DNA of 38,026 nucleotides. Origin: Ilumatobacteraceae bacterium. GTDB taxonomy: Bacteria; Actinomycetota; Acidimicrobiia; Acidimicrobiales; Ilumatobacteraceae. The notes below the pieces were generated by a model. The model saw only the letters and a list, made by a program, of their open reading frames with translations, made no database searches and was not told the DNA's origin. This document shows, piece after piece, positions 22,258 to 31,665 of the stretch (the stretch's first letter is position 1; every line of letters begins with the position of its first letter). A program made the position numbers and the translations under genes. The stretch covers positions 1 to 38,026 of the forward strand of contig JANRBC010000029.1 in assembly GCA_030727685.1 (NCBI GenBank), written 5' to 3'.

Positions 22258-23958
22258 TCAACGCAAGTTTGAAGCCACCATCTGATTGATGCGCTCATGG
22301 ACTTTGACGTTTTCTTGTCGGTCGGTAACGACTCGAGCCAGCCACGGGCCCCGCTGAGATAAAACTTCAGCGAGGTCAGACATATTTGCCACTTCTTGAG
22401 TATTGATCTGGTGCGCCTGGGCAAGCATTTTTATGTTGACACCATGCGGCGTGCCGAAAATCTTTTCAAATTTTGGCGCGTCAAGGGCCTGCGCCTGGGG
22501 CAAGAATGAGAAGATTCCACCACCGTTGTTGTCGATGACGACGATTCGCAAATCTATTTCGCGAATTACGAGACCGATCAAGCCATTGACGTCGTGTAGC
22601 AAGGCAATGTCGCCAATTAAAAGAGTCGTTGGCTGACGAGTTGCTAACGCGATACCCACTGCCGTTGACACGACGCCGTCGATGCCATTCGCGCCGCGAT
22701 TGGCATGAACACGAAGTCCAGTTCGCGGTGCGGCGAACCACTCGACATCACGAATTGGCATCGAACTTGAAACAACCAAATGGGATGCCTCAGGCAACAG
22801 TGCGTAAATCGCGCGCGCAACGCCTGGTTCGGTGAGTCCCGGCTCATCGGCTATCGCAGAGTTAATTGACTTCTGGGCTGAAGTTTCAGCACTGCTCCAT
22901 AGATCGAGCCACGAGACACTATCTTTCTGAGCCTGCTCGTTTGAACGCTCAGAAATCAGCCCGGCACACAACTCATCGATATCACCGACAATGTGCAGAG
23001 CACACAACTGGTCTGGGTCAGCGAGAGTTGGCGTTGTCGTAATGACGATTTGTTTCGCACCGCAATTAGCCAGCCAAGAGTTGACTACTTTCGAAGCTGG
23101 AAGAGTGCCAAAGCGAAGAACTACTTGAGGTTGTAATTTTTTTGAAAAGCCCTCGTCACGCAAAATCGTGTCGGCGGCAGCAACTACAACTTTGCTAGGT
23201 ACGCGTGCACCACTTCGCGGATCTGCAAGCACGGGCCAACTTAGAGATTCAGCCAGATGCAAAATAGATTCGCTCCGATAGTTCTCGGGCCCGGCGATAA
23301 TCACTCCATTTTTGAAATTAAGCGCTTTCTTTAACTCACGAAGCGATCGTGCCGACGGCAACACGACTTTGTCTTTGATCACCGTAGATTTCTCGTGTCT
23401 TGGCGGCAGATCTATCGCAGCACCCATGAGTGGCTCACGAAATCTCAGATTGAGATGAACTGGTCCTCGCACTTTGCCAACACTTGTCGCAAAAAGATCA
23501 CGCGCGATTGGACGCCAGGTCTGATTTTCTGAATCGTCGGCAACCTCGGCGTTAACAAACTTTCGTACTGAGACTCCATAGAGATTTTGCTGGTCAATCG
23601 TTTGCGGCGCGCCGACACCTTGCAGTTCTGCTGGTCGATCAGCCGTGCAAATCAAAATTGGAACTTCACTGTGATGCGCTTCGACTACCGCTGGGTGAAA
23701 CTCGACTGCTGCCGTGCCAGACGAACACACCAAGATCGCCGGAACCCCAGAGGCTTTAGCGATACCGAGGGCAGCAAATGCGGCACTTCGTTCGTCGTGA
23801 AAAATATGCATCTCAATCTCGTGCCGATTGGCAATTTCGAGCGCAATTGGCGTTGATCTAGAACCAGGAGATACGACGGCATGGCGAACACCACAATGAA
23901 GCCATTCATCCACCAATGTCGCGCAAAAGGTCGCCGTGGTCGCCGCAGAAGAACCCAT
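22258..23958 (-). CDS. menD: SEPHCHC synthase (MenD)
   Basis: Thiamine diphosphate enzyme joining isochorismate and 2-oxoglutarate. About 566 residues from the ATG at 23958. A longer reading from 24099 would run through the divergent menH promoter and start, and its extra 47 residues are Cys/Arg-rich and unlike MenD. Features: the N-terminal HAVVSPGSRSTPIAL and HDERSAAFAALG (ThDP glutamate region), PVHLNLRFREPL, the ThDP motif GDIALLHDVNG and DNNGGGIFSFLP. It is alone on its strand between menF and menH. Confidence 0.95.
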   Translation of the reverse strand: MGSSAATTATFCATLVDEWLHCGVRHAVVSPGSRSTPIALEIANRHEIEMHIFHDERSAAFAALGIAKASGVPAILVCSSGTAAVEFHPAVVEAHHSEVPILICTADRPAELQGVGAPQTIDQQNLYGVSVRKFVNAEVADDSENQTWRPIARDLFATSVGKVRGPVHLNLRFREPLMGAAIDLPPRHEKSTVIKDKVVLPSARSLRELKKALNFKNGVIIAGPENYRSESILHLAESLSWPVLADPRSGARVPSKVVVAAADTILRDEGFSKKLQPQVVLRFGTLPASKVVNSWLANCGAKQIVITTTPTLADPDQLCALHIVGDIDELCAGLISERSNEQAQKDSVSWLDLWSSAETSAQKSINSAIADEPGLTEPGVARAIYALLPEASHLVVSSSMPIRDVEWFAAPRTGLRVHANRGANGIDGVVSTAVGIALATRQPTTLLIGDIALLHDVNGLIGLVIREIDLRIVVIDNNGGGIFSFLPQAQALDAPKFEKIFGTPHGVNIKMLAQAHQINTQEVANMSDLAEVLSQRGPWLARVVTDRQENVKVHERINQMVASNLR

Positions 23959-23989
23959 GCCTCTATCGTGGCAGCAATGAGAACAAAAA

Positions 23990-24009
23990 GTTTGCGGCGT
24001 GTGGCAAAC
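23990..24009. promoter_or_regulatory. Inverted repeat in the menD-menH divergent promoter
   Basis: gtttgc (23990-23995) and gcaaac (24004-24009) form a perfect 6-base inverted repeat with an 8-base spacer, in the 82 bases between the chosen starts of menD and menH. The position suits a shared operator, but six-base arms can arise by chance. Confidence 0.3.
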
Positions 24010-24040
24010 CGCACAAGATCGCACCCGACGACTTTCGCCA

Positions 24041-24787
24041 ATGCTGAGTAACAAGCAATTCGGCAATGGCCCGCGAGCCGTGCTCGTACATGGGTTCACT
24101 CAAACGCATGAAACATGGGTGGATGTCATCGACTCTCTCAAACAGAATTTCGAGGTCATTGCGGTCGACGCCCCCAATCATGGCGACTCTTGCGATATCT
24201 CTCTCAATTTAGAGTCAGGAGCAAAAGCCATCGGTGAAGTTGGTGGCAATGCAACATATATCGGTTATTCACTCGGTGGCCGATTTTGTCTAACTCTTGC
24301 TCTCGCTGAGCCACAACTAGTTTCTCGGCTTGTTTTGATAAGCACAACTGCAGGCATTGAAGACAAAGAGCTGCGCTCAGAACGCATAAGAAACGACGAA
24401 GAACTTGCCAGACGAATCGAACAGATTGGCGTTAATCAATTTATTGACGAATGGTTAAACCAATCGTTATTCGCGGGTCTCAATAACGAGACGAATCAAC
24501 GTGGGGTTCGTTTAAAAAACACAGCAATCGGATTAAGTTCAAGTCTGCGGCTCTGCGGTGCGGGGCGACAACAACCAACTTGGTCTCGCTTAAAAGAACT
24601 GACGATGCCTGTTTTAGTTATCGCTGGCGCAAATGACGAAAAATACCGCCGCCTAGCCGAGAGATTAGTTTCAGAAATTGGCGACAATGCAACTTTGAAA
24701 ATAGTCGAAAACTCTGGCCACACCCCGCATCTTGAACAGCCCGAAATCTTTCAAGACTTGTTGTCGAATTTTATATCGACTCAGTAG
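24041..24787 (+). CDS. menH: Probable SHCHC synthase (MenH), alpha/beta hydrolase
   Basis: Eliminates pyruvate from SEPHCHC in menaquinone synthesis. About 248 residues from the ATG at 24041; a GTG at 23999 would add 14 residues. The alpha/beta hydrolase fold has the oxyanion segment VLVHGFTQTHETW, the nucleophile elbow GYSLGGR (Ser), the acid Asp near VIAGANDEKYRRL and the catalytic His in NSGHTPHLEQPE. The sequence LGGR after the elbow and the position between menD and menA support MenH over a generic hydrolase. Confidence 0.88.
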   Translation: MLSNKQFGNGPRAVLVHGFTQTHETWVDVIDSLKQNFEVIAVDAPNHGDSCDISLNLESGAKAIGEVGGNATYIGYSLGGRFCLTLALAEPQLVSRLVLISTTAGIEDKELRSERIRNDEELARRIEQIGVNQFIDEWLNQSLFAGLNNETNQRGVRLKNTAIGLSSSLRLCGAGRQQPTWSRLKELTMPVLVIAGANDEKYRRLAERLVSEIGDNATLKIVENSGHTPHLEQPEIFQDLLSNFISTQ

Positions 24788-24792
24788 TTCTC

Positions 24793-25671
24793 TTAACTAA
24801 ATAGCAGACCAACACTCAACGCAATAGCAACAAGAATCTGCACGCGGCCGGTCATAACAAGAACATTTATCAAGTCAGCCCCAGTTGCCCCAGAATAAAC
24901 GCGTCTGATTGGTTTTATAGCCACTGCTAAGCCAAGCATTGCAATCATCGCTGCCGGATGCAACAGAGCAATTGAAACCACGGCGCAACCGGCAACGATA
25001 AATAGCAAAATATAAAACTTGCGTGCACCACTTTCGCCGATACGAACCGCAAGCGTTCGTTTGTTGGAAGTTGCATCGCCGGCAATGTCTCGCAAGTTGT
25101 TGACAGCCAATAAAGCGCATGCGAGACAACCAACAACAACAGAAGCCAAAAAGCTGACGAGAGTTAACTGCTGATTAATAACGAAAGTGGTACCCATTGT
25201 TGCGACCACCCCGAAGAAAATAAACACAAAGACTTCTCCGAAACCCAAATAACCATAGGGATGCTTGCCCCCCGTATAAAACCAACCGGCAAGAAAACAC
25301 AACACACCGACCAGCAACAACCACCACGATGTCGTTGCCGCAAGCACGAAGCCGAAAACCGCCGCCACGCCAAAAGCAAGAAATGTCGCCTTTTTAACAT
25401 CGGCTGGTTTCTTTGCCCCAGAGCCAACCAGCCGAAGTGGGCCCACTCGATCTTTGTCGGTGCCCCTAATGCCGTCTGAATAGTCGTTTGCAAAATTAAC
25501 CGCGACCTGTAGAGCAAGACTGACAATCAAAGCGAAAACAGAATTGAGCCAATTGTTTTGCATTGAACTTTCGAGGTGTGCACACGCCGAACCAACGACA
25601 ACTGGCGCGATTGCGGCGGGCAACGTCTTGGGACGCGCGCCTTGTATCCACAAATTAGTTGAATCTCGCAC
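24793..25671 (-). CDS. menA: 1,4-dihydroxy-2-naphthoate polyprenyltransferase
   Basis: Integral membrane UbiA-family prenyltransferase attaching the isoprenoid tail to DHNA. 292 residues, about eight or nine membrane segments. The first Asp-rich motif is NFANDYSDGIRGTD (about 61-74) followed by RVGPLRLVGSG; the second region reads NNLRDIAGDATSNKRTLAV. The segment WIQGARPKTLPAAIAPVVVG at the N-terminus is typical of MenA. It is convergent with menH and divergent from menE. Confidence 0.95.
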   Translation of the reverse strand: MRDSTNLWIQGARPKTLPAAIAPVVVGSACAHLESSMQNNWLNSVFALIVSLALQVAVNFANDYSDGIRGTDKDRVGPLRLVGSGAKKPADVKKATFLAFGVAAVFGFVLAATTSWWLLLVGVLCFLAGWFYTGGKHPYGYLGFGEVFVFIFFGVVATMGTTFVINQQLTLVSFLASVVVGCLACALLAVNNLRDIAGDATSNKRTLAVRIGESGARKFYILLFIVAGCAVVSIALLHPAAMIAMLGLAVAIKPIRRVYSGATGADLINVLVMTGRVQILVAIALSVGLLFS

Positions 25672-25705
25672 GCAACTAACTTAACAACAAAACATCTACG
25701 CTGAA

Positions 25706-26851
25706 ATGGTGCGCGAACTAGTTGCGATTGACATGCCAGCGGGCGATGCATTCGTCGATGTACTCAAAGAAATTTGGGATGCAGGCGACGCAGCACTACC
25801 TATCGATCAACGCTTACCTGATGTCGCACGAAGAAAATTACTCACTCAATTCAAGGTTTCATCAATTGCTGGCGCCGATGGTCTGAGGGTGAAATTTGCG
25901 GCTGGCGAACCAATTGAAGAAGATGATGCTTTAGTCATATCTACATCTGGTTCAACTGGCGAGCCAAAAGGAGTTGTGCATACCCACAGTTCGATTCGTG
26001 CAGCGGTAGCGAGTACGGGTGCACGTCTTGGCTGCGTCGATACAGATCATTGGTTGGCATGTATCTCACTCGCCCACGTCGGTGGTCTTTCTGTGGTGCT
26101 ACGAGCCTTGCACTTCGGTTCGCGTCTCACGATCGAACGACGTGCCGATCAAGCAACTATTGAATCGGCACTCAAGAATGGCGCGAACCTGACTTCGCTG
26201 GTTCCGGCAATTTTACATTCGGTTGATGTTTCAAATTTCAGAACTGTTCTGATCGGCGGCGGTCATGGCCCAACGAACCTACCGAGTAATGCGATTTTGA
26301 CTTATGGCCTAACTGAAACTTTTGGTGGCGTCGTCTACAACGGCACACCAATTGATGGTGTTGAAGTTCGCATTGGCAAAGACTCTGAGATCGAAATTCG
26401 CTGCGATTCTCTGTTGCGTTGCTATCGCGATGGATTTGACCCAAAAGACAGTGACGGCTGGTTGCTTACTGGCGACCTCGGTGAGTTTCGTGACGGAAAA
26501 CTATCTGTGCTGGGTCGCAAAGACGACTTAATCAAGACTGGCGGATACAAAGTTTGGCCAACAACTGTTGAGACTTCTCTGCGAAAGCACGACGCGGTTG
26601 CTGATGTAATTGTCGCAGGCACGCCCGACGAAAAGTGGGGCCAAACAGTCACTGCGTGGGTTGTTTTGCGACCCGATGCGAAAAACCTTCGGCTCGAAGA
26701 TTTAGACAAGCACGTACGCCTAAGCTTGCCCGACTATTGCACGCCAAAAAAAGTTTACATAGTCGACGAAATACCACGATCAAGTCTCGGCAAAGCTTTG
26801 ATAAGTGAACTAACTCACTCATCAAATAAGTTGAGGGCTCTGCATGACTGA
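25706..26851 (+). CDS. menE: O-succinylbenzoate-CoA ligase
   Basis: Acyl-adenylate-forming enzyme activating o-succinylbenzoate. 381 residues, short for the superfamily but normal for actinobacterial MenE. Motifs: P-loop ISTSGSTGEPKGVVH (about 77-91), YGLTETFGG, DGWLLTGDLGEF, KDDLIKTGGYKVWP and the catalytic Lys in RSSLGKALI. It overlaps the MFS transporter gene by eight bases, so the two are coupled. menB and menC, needed for a full pathway, are not in this window. Confidence 0.9.
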   Translation: MVRELVAIDMPAGDAFVDVLKEIWDAGDAALPIDQRLPDVARRKLLTQFKVSSIAGADGLRVKFAAGEPIEEDDALVISTSGSTGEPKGVVHTHSSIRAAVASTGARLGCVDTDHWLACISLAHVGGLSVVLRALHFGSRLTIERRADQATIESALKNGANLTSLVPAILHSVDVSNFRTVLIGGGHGPTNLPSNAILTYGLTETFGGVVYNGTPIDGVEVRIGKDSEIEIRCDSLLRCYRDGFDPKDSDGWLLTGDLGEFRDGKLSVLGRKDDLIKTGGYKVWPTTVETSLRKHDAVADVIVAGTPDEKWGQTVTAWVVLRPDAKNLRLEDLDKHVRLSLPDYCTPKKVYIVDEIPRSSLGKALISELTHSSNKLRALHD

Positions 26852-28112
26852 CACAGATCGACATGACCACGAGCATTCGGGTCGTTTACCTAATTCGTAT
26901 TGGCGTCTTTACACTTCGTCGACTATTTCAAACTTGGGTGACGGAATGGTTGTTGCTGCTGCCCCACTACTCGCGATTTCTCTCACCGACGACTCTCGGC
27001 TGATTGCGTCGATCAGTTTTGCAGCAATGCTGCCATGGTTAATTCTTTCGCTTCCGGCAGGCGTTTATCTAGATCGACATGACAGACAGAAGATCATGTT
27101 TCGCGCCAACATTGTGCGAGGCGCAATCTTTGCATTGATTGCGATTGGCGCAGCAACAGGCTCTATCAATATTTACCTTTTGATTGCTGCCACTGCGCTC
27201 GCAGGTGTTTGCGAGTTGTTTTTTGATATGAGTTCGCAGGCGATTCTGCCGGCGATTGTCGATCAAGAGTCTCTAGAAGTGGCCAATAGCCGGCTTTACA
27301 TCTCGCAAATCATCAGTAATGGTTTTATTGGTCTTCCGTTTGGTGCATGGATTTTCGTCATCGCGATTGGTGCGCCGTTCGGAATCAATGCCATCGCCCT
27401 AATTTTGGCCGCACTACTAATTCGCTCAATAAGAATTAAATCGGCGCCCAAAGTTGAAAGTTCAACAAAGTCGTTCGGCACTGACCTGAGAGAGGGACTG
27501 GCCTGGCTTTGGAAACACGATCTGTTGCGAACCTTGGCGATCATGCTCGGTGTTGCCAACATGTGTGGCATGTTTGCCCAGGCAGTTTTTGTCAAATTTG
27601 CACGCGACGAACTCGGACTTGGAGCCCGCGGATTCGGTATTTTGCTCGCCGCAATCTCTGTTGGCTCGATTCTCGGTGGCCTGATTGGCCAGCGTGTTAG
27701 CAAAAAACTCGGTGCAAACACGGCGATAATTCTTTCGTACACGGTTTTTGCTATTTCCGATGTCATCCCTGGTGTCTTTCCAAGAGTATGGTCAGTTGCA
27801 CTAAGTGGCATTGTGATGGCCATCGCGGGCACGACCTGGAATGTGATCACAGTCAGTATGCGTCAGCGATTAATACCGCCAGAACTATTCGGCAGAGTTA
27901 ATAGTGTCTACAGATTCATCGGCACTGGCAGCACCGCATTTGGTGCACTCATCGGCGGTCAGATCGCTTACTCATTCGGCTTGCGTGCAACTTATCTCGC
28001 TTCGGGCGTCGTACTGTTGGTCGCCTTGATTACTTTGGGTCCAGTCTTTTTGCGTGCGGCAAAAATCTACATTGTGCCTGATCGAACACCGGCGCCGCCG
28101 TCAATCACGTAA
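26844..28112 (+). CDS. MFS transporter (MFS_3 / EntS-like exporter)
   Basis: A 422-residue inner-membrane permease with about 12 hydrophobic segments after a charged His/Asp-rich N-terminus. The YWRLYTSSTISNLGDGM opening and the LPAGVYLDRHDRQKIM loop between helices 2 and 3 match the MFS_3 group of presumed drug or siderophore exporters. The substrate is unknown. It is cotranslated with menE. Its last 46 bases overlap the convergent SDR gene; the C-terminus after the last helix (DRTPAPPSIT) is probably dispensable. Confidence 0.88.
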   Translation: MTDTDRHDHEHSGRLPNSYWRLYTSSTISNLGDGMVVAAAPLLAISLTDDSRLIASISFAAMLPWLILSLPAGVYLDRHDRQKIMFRANIVRGAIFALIAIGAATGSINIYLLIAATALAGVCELFFDMSSQAILPAIVDQESLEVANSRLYISQIISNGFIGLPFGAWIFVIAIGAPFGINAIALILAALLIRSIRIKSAPKVESSTKSFGTDLREGLAWLWKHDLLRTLAIMLGVANMCGMFAQAVFVKFARDELGLGARGFGILLAAISVGSILGGLIGQRVSKKLGANTAIILSYTVFAISDVIPGVFPRVWSVALSGIVMAIAGTTWNVITVSMRQRLIPPELFGRVNSVYRFIGTGSTAFGALIGGQIAYSFGLRATYLASGVVLLVALITLGPVFLRAAKIYIVPDRTPAPPSIT

Positions 28113-28816
28113 GTTTCGCCAGTAATCCACGAAGCCAAGTCAGAACAGAGAAACAACGCCAAGTTTGCGATGTCTTGGGGTTCACCAAGTCGTTTAGTGG
28201 GTAACGCTGATGCAAGTTTGTCGCCCACGTTCTCGATCAGAACCGAAGCGAAAAGAGTCTTGACTAAACCTGGCGCGATACCCACGACGCGAGTTTTGCC
28301 TAATTCACAAGCCAATTGACTCGTCAGATGAATTACAGCCGCTTTGGTCAAGTTATAAACACCCAGACCCTGCTCTGCACGAAGACCACCGACTGATGCA
28401 ATATTCAGAATCACACCTGGCTTGTTCTGCATCGATGCATTCCACACTGCTTGACTCCAGAACAAGGGACCCTTCAAATTAACTTGGAAGGTTTTGTCAA
28501 AGCGAGCCGAATCAACGCCGAGGGTCTCGCCATAATAAGGATTTGTTGCAGCATTATTGACCAAGATGTCGATTTTTCCAAAGCGCTCCATAGTTGCATC
28601 GATGCATGCTTTGGCCTGATCAATTTCACCTGCGTTGGCGGCGAAAACATCGGTCTCACCATCCATCTCTTTTGCAGCAGCCTGAAGTGCGTCAAGTTTT
28701 CGCGAAGTAAGCATGACTTGTGCCCCAGCATCAACAAACGATTTAGCGATTGCTTTGCCAATGCCCCGAGACGCACCAGTGACGATTGCGGTTTTGCCGC
28801 GTAATGAAATCTCCAT
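28067..28816 (-). CDS. SDR-family oxidoreductase
   Basis: A 249-residue NAD(P)-dependent short-chain dehydrogenase with a Rossmann fold. The cofactor motif is TGASRGIG (about 14-21), then NNAA, the catalytic Ser in NIASVGG, and YNLTK (Tyr/Lys). The C-terminal GETYVIDGGAG is usual. The substrate is unknown; FabG-like and alcohol-type SDRs look alike at this level. It is separated by 17 bases from the upstream corC-type gene on the same strand, so it may be the tail of the phoH-ybeY-corC operon. Confidence 0.9.
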   Translation of the reverse strand: MEISLRGKTAIVTGASRGIGKAIAKSFVDAGAQVMLTSRKLDALQAAAKEMDGETDVFAANAGEIDQAKACIDATMERFGKIDILVNNAATNPYYGETLGVDSARFDKTFQVNLKGPLFWSQAVWNASMQNKPGVILNIASVGGLRAEQGLGVYNLTKAAVIHLTSQLACELGKTRVVGIAPGLVKTLFASVLIENVGDKLASALPTKRLGEPQDIANLALFLCSDLASWITGETYVIDGGAGVRSGTM

Positions 28817-28833
28817 GAGGCGAGACTAATCGT

Positions 28834-30114
28834 TTATTTTTTTGATTGCGAAATTCGAATGATCTGAATTCGCCGACCATCAAGTTCTTCGACGCAAAAC
28901 ACCACGTCATTGATCTTGACAGACTCGCCTACTTCAGGCACATGGCCTAATTCACCGAAGACAAGACCACCGATTGTGTCGTAGTCGTCAGTGCTTATTT
29001 CTGCTTCAAGAATTTGATTGAGTTTGCCAATTGTGGTGACCCCGGCGACAAGCAAGTCTCCATTTGGCTGTCGCTGTACCGAAGTGTCGTCTTCGTCATG
29101 CTCATCGCCGATTTCGCCAACTAATTCTTCAAGGCAATCTTCGAGCGTGACAAGACCTGCAAGCAAGCCGTATTCATCAGCGACCATCGCCAAATGAAAT
29201 TTTTCTTGCTGCATCTGACGCATTAAGTCGGCAACTGGTTTCATCTCCGGAACTACTTGGACCGAGTGCATGCTTGATTTGATTGACTCGGCTCCACGAC
29301 CTGAGCGTTCGGCGGCAATCAAATCTTTTGCATATACGGCACCCACAAGGTCATCTTGGTCGTCATCATCTGCACGCAAAACAGGCAGACGACTTAACCG
29401 ATGTTCAACGATGATGTCGATCGCTTGCGAGATCGTCAAGTCGTCATTGATGGTTACAACATCTGGACGTGGCACCATGATCTTACGAACAACTGTGTCG
29501 CCAAACTCAATTACTGATTCGATTAGTTCGCGCTCTTCATGCTCAATTACGGCATCTTGCGCCGCCGCTTCAACGATGCCCAAGAACTCTTGCTCACTGA
29601 TGAATGGACCAGCCTCAAGTCCTTTGCCCCGCACGATTACATTCGTCAGTCTGATCAAGCCTTGCGAAATCATCCGCAGCGGATAAAAGCTTGTGAGTGC
29701 ATTAACTGACACTGCAGTTAGTATCGCGCCACGCACCGGGTGAACTAGCCCGTAGGTCTTCGGCACGGCCTCGGCCAAAACAAAAAAGACGATTACGTTC
29801 AGCGTTACGCCAACCGCGATACCAGGGGCACCAAACAATCGCCCCGAAACGATGCCAGTTAGCGTCGCCTGCACTGTCTGAAAGATGTTTACCGTCAAGA
29901 GCAACGGGTTAACCCATTTTGTTGGGTCTTCAGCAAGTTTCAAGATTATCTTTGCGCGCTTGCCGCCTTGATCTAGCAATGCTTGAGCTTTTTGTTTGGT
30001 GATCCGCGAAAGGCTCATTTCAGCAAGTGCGAGACCCGTCAATGCAACCAGCAACATGACAATCGTAAACAGCATCCAGAAATCAGCCGCTCGAGGTGCC
30101 ACTGCAAAAATCAT
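28834..30114 (-). CDS. CorC/HlyC-type CNNM transporter-like protein (DUF21-CBS-CorC_HlyC)
   Basis: 426 residues. The N-terminal CNNM/DUF21 membrane domain (about 1-160, four membrane segments) is followed by a CBS pair (about 210-335, with the MVPRPDVVTIN opening) and a C-terminal CorC_HlyC domain (about 345-422, with GDLLVAG and DYDTIGGLVF). Relatives act in magnesium or cobalt efflux or resistance. Its ATG overlaps the ybeY stop (ATGA), in the conserved actinobacterial phoH-ybeY-corC order. Confidence 0.94.
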   Translation of the reverse strand: MIFAVAPRAADFWMLFTIVMLLVALTGLALAEMSLSRITKQKAQALLDQGGKRAKIILKLAEDPTKWVNPLLLTVNIFQTVQATLTGIVSGRLFGAPGIAVGVTLNVIVFFVLAEAVPKTYGLVHPVRGAILTAVSVNALTSFYPLRMISQGLIRLTNVIVRGKGLEAGPFISEQEFLGIVEAAAQDAVIEHEERELIESVIEFGDTVVRKIMVPRPDVVTINDDLTISQAIDIIVEHRLSRLPVLRADDDDQDDLVGAVYAKDLIAAERSGRGAESIKSSMHSVQVVPEMKPVADLMRQMQQEKFHLAMVADEYGLLAGLVTLEDCLEELVGEIGDEHDEDDTSVQRQPNGDLLVAGVTTIGKLNQILEAEISTDDYDTIGGLVFGELGHVPEVGESVKINDVVFCVEELDGRRIQIIRISQSKK

Positions 30115-30701
30115 TCGTAGACCTTGCTAAATGAGTCTGGCATCGGTCCTCGCCAATGGTGCAGTTCTAAAAGTTCGCGTTCACGAGATTGCATTTTCTT
30201 CGCATCGTGATCACTTTCATGGTCGTAACCCAAAACGTGCAGAACTCCGTGAGTTACCAAGAGAGCAAATTCGTCATCGATATTGCCAGCATGAGTCGAC
30301 GATTGATTCTTCGCCACGCTCGGACAGACAACAACATCACCGAGCAAAATTGGCAAGTCATTTAAATCGACATTCAAGTTGTCGGGACCACGAGAAAATG
30401 CACCAGGCCCTGGTGTGTGAACCGATTCAACCGCGTCAAGCGGAAACGACAAAACATCAGTCGGCCCATGCTTGCCCATATATTTCTCGTTAAGACCAGC
30501 GATTGCCGACTCTGGCACAAACATCAATGTCAACTCGGCCGCCCCACGTACACCCTCAGATACCAAGACGTTCTTGGCCAATTGATGCCAACGCGCAACA
30601 TCAACAGCAACATCAGTTTGTTCGTCAGCGCAGAAGACTTCAATTTCACCGTCTCCGCCAACTTTGCGAGGGCCGTTTCGTTTAATGTGTGGCTCAAGCA
30701 C
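30111..30701 (-). CDS. ybeY: Endoribonuclease YbeY
   Basis: Metal-dependent RNase for 16S rRNA 3' maturation and ribosome quality control. The zinc-binding signature is HGVLHVLGYDH (three histidines). Upstream it has YMGKHGPTDVLSFPLD, also diagnostic. 196 residues from a GTG, longer than the usual 155-170 because of about 20 extra residues at the N-terminus, so a later start is possible. It overlaps phoH upstream and the corC-type gene downstream. Confidence 0.95.
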   Translation of the reverse strand: MLEPHIKRNGPRKVGGDGEIEVFCADEQTDVAVDVARWHQLAKNVLVSEGVRGAAELTLMFVPESAIAGLNEKYMGKHGPTDVLSFPLDAVESVHTPGPGAFSRGPDNLNVDLNDLPILLGDVVVCPSVAKNQSSTHAGNIDDEFALLVTHGVLHVLGYDHESDHDAKKMQSRERELLELHHWRGPMPDSFSKVYE

Positions 30702-31665
30702 GATTGCTCACCGCATTCAAACCTTTCTGTTCATATGCAGCAACGATGTCTGACACTATTTTGTGCCGAACAATGTCACTGACACCGAGATGCACAAACG
30801 AAAGACCTTCGATACCGGTAAGTATCTTTTCTAGACCAAACAAGCCACTGCGATTGTCAGGAATGTCAACCTGTGTCATGTCGCCAGTAACGACAACCTT
30901 TGAACCGAAGCCAATGCGAGTCAAAAACATCTTGATCTGTTCTGGTGTCGCATTTTGGGCTTCGTCCAAAATTATGAAACTGTTGTTGAGGGTTCGTCCG
31001 CGCATATATGCGAGAGGGGCGACCTCGACGACTTGCCTTTCAACGAGTTTTTGCGCACCTTCAGCGCCAACCATGTCGTGAAGTGCATCATAAAGAGGAC
31101 GAAGATACGGATCTAGTTTGGCCATCAAATCACCCGGCAAAAAGCCGAGTCGCTCTCCTGCTTCGACTGCTGGTCGCGTAAGAATTATCCGTTGAACTTG
31201 CTTGGTTTGCAATGCGTGCACCGCCATTGCAATCGCCAGCCAACTCTTGCCCGTGCCGGCAGGACCAAGGCCAAATGTAATTACGTTTTCGCGAATTGCA
31301 TCGACATAATGCTTTTGCCCAGATGTTTTGGGCCGCACCGGCTTACCCTGATTGGCTCTCACTATGTCATGAGTTAGCACCGAACTAGGTCGCTCATGTA
31401 ACCGCAACATTTCTATACTTCGTGCAACGACAACAGTATTTAGATTTTCGCCACCTTGAAGCAGCGAAGTCAGTTCTTCGAACAAACTGCCGACAGTGTC
31501 TGTCTCGGTGCCAGAGATTGAAATTTCGTTACCACGGACACGAATCGTGGTGTTCGGAAACTCTTTTTCGATAAGTCGAAGGTGCGAATCTCTTTCGCCG
31601 AGCAAACTTGACATTAAGTGTGAACCTGGCACAACAACCGTCACTGCGGCTACGGAAACACTCAT
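30694..31665 (-). CDS. phoH: PhoH-like ATPase
   Basis: 323-residue PhoH family NTPase, thought to act on RNA together with YbeY. An N-terminal KH-like segment (about 30-100) precedes FGLGPAGTGKSWLA (Walker A, about 131-144) and SFIILDEAQNATPEQ (Walker B). FVHLGVSDIVRHKIV at the end is typical. It is the first gene of the phoH-ybeY-corC operon; an A+T-rich 59-base gap upstream probably holds its promoter. Confidence 0.95.
   Translation of the reverse strand: MSVSVAAVTVVVPGSHLMSSLLGERDSHLRLIEKEFPNTTIRVRGNEISISGTETDTVGSLFEELTSLLQGGENLNTVVVARSIEMLRLHERPSSVLTHDIVRANQGKPVRPKTSGQKHYVDAIRENVITFGLGPAGTGKSWLAIAMAVHALQTKQVQRIILTRPAVEAGERLGFLPGDLMAKLDPYLRPLYDALHDMVGAEGAQKLVERQVVEVAPLAYMRGRTLNNSFIILDEAQNATPEQIKMFLTRIGFGSKVVVTGDMTQVDIPDNRSGLFGLEKILTGIEGLSFVHLGVSDIVRHKIVSDIVAAYEQKGLNAVSNRA

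Noticed and set aside
23959..24099. 47-residue N-terminal extension of MenD
   Set aside because: It crosses the divergent menH start, is Cys/Arg-rich and unlike MenD N-termini; the ATG at 23958 gives the expected beginning.
27296..27850. 184-codon open frame on - inside the MFS transporter gene
   Set aside because: Antisense shadow; it arises from the hydrophobic codon pattern of the transporter.
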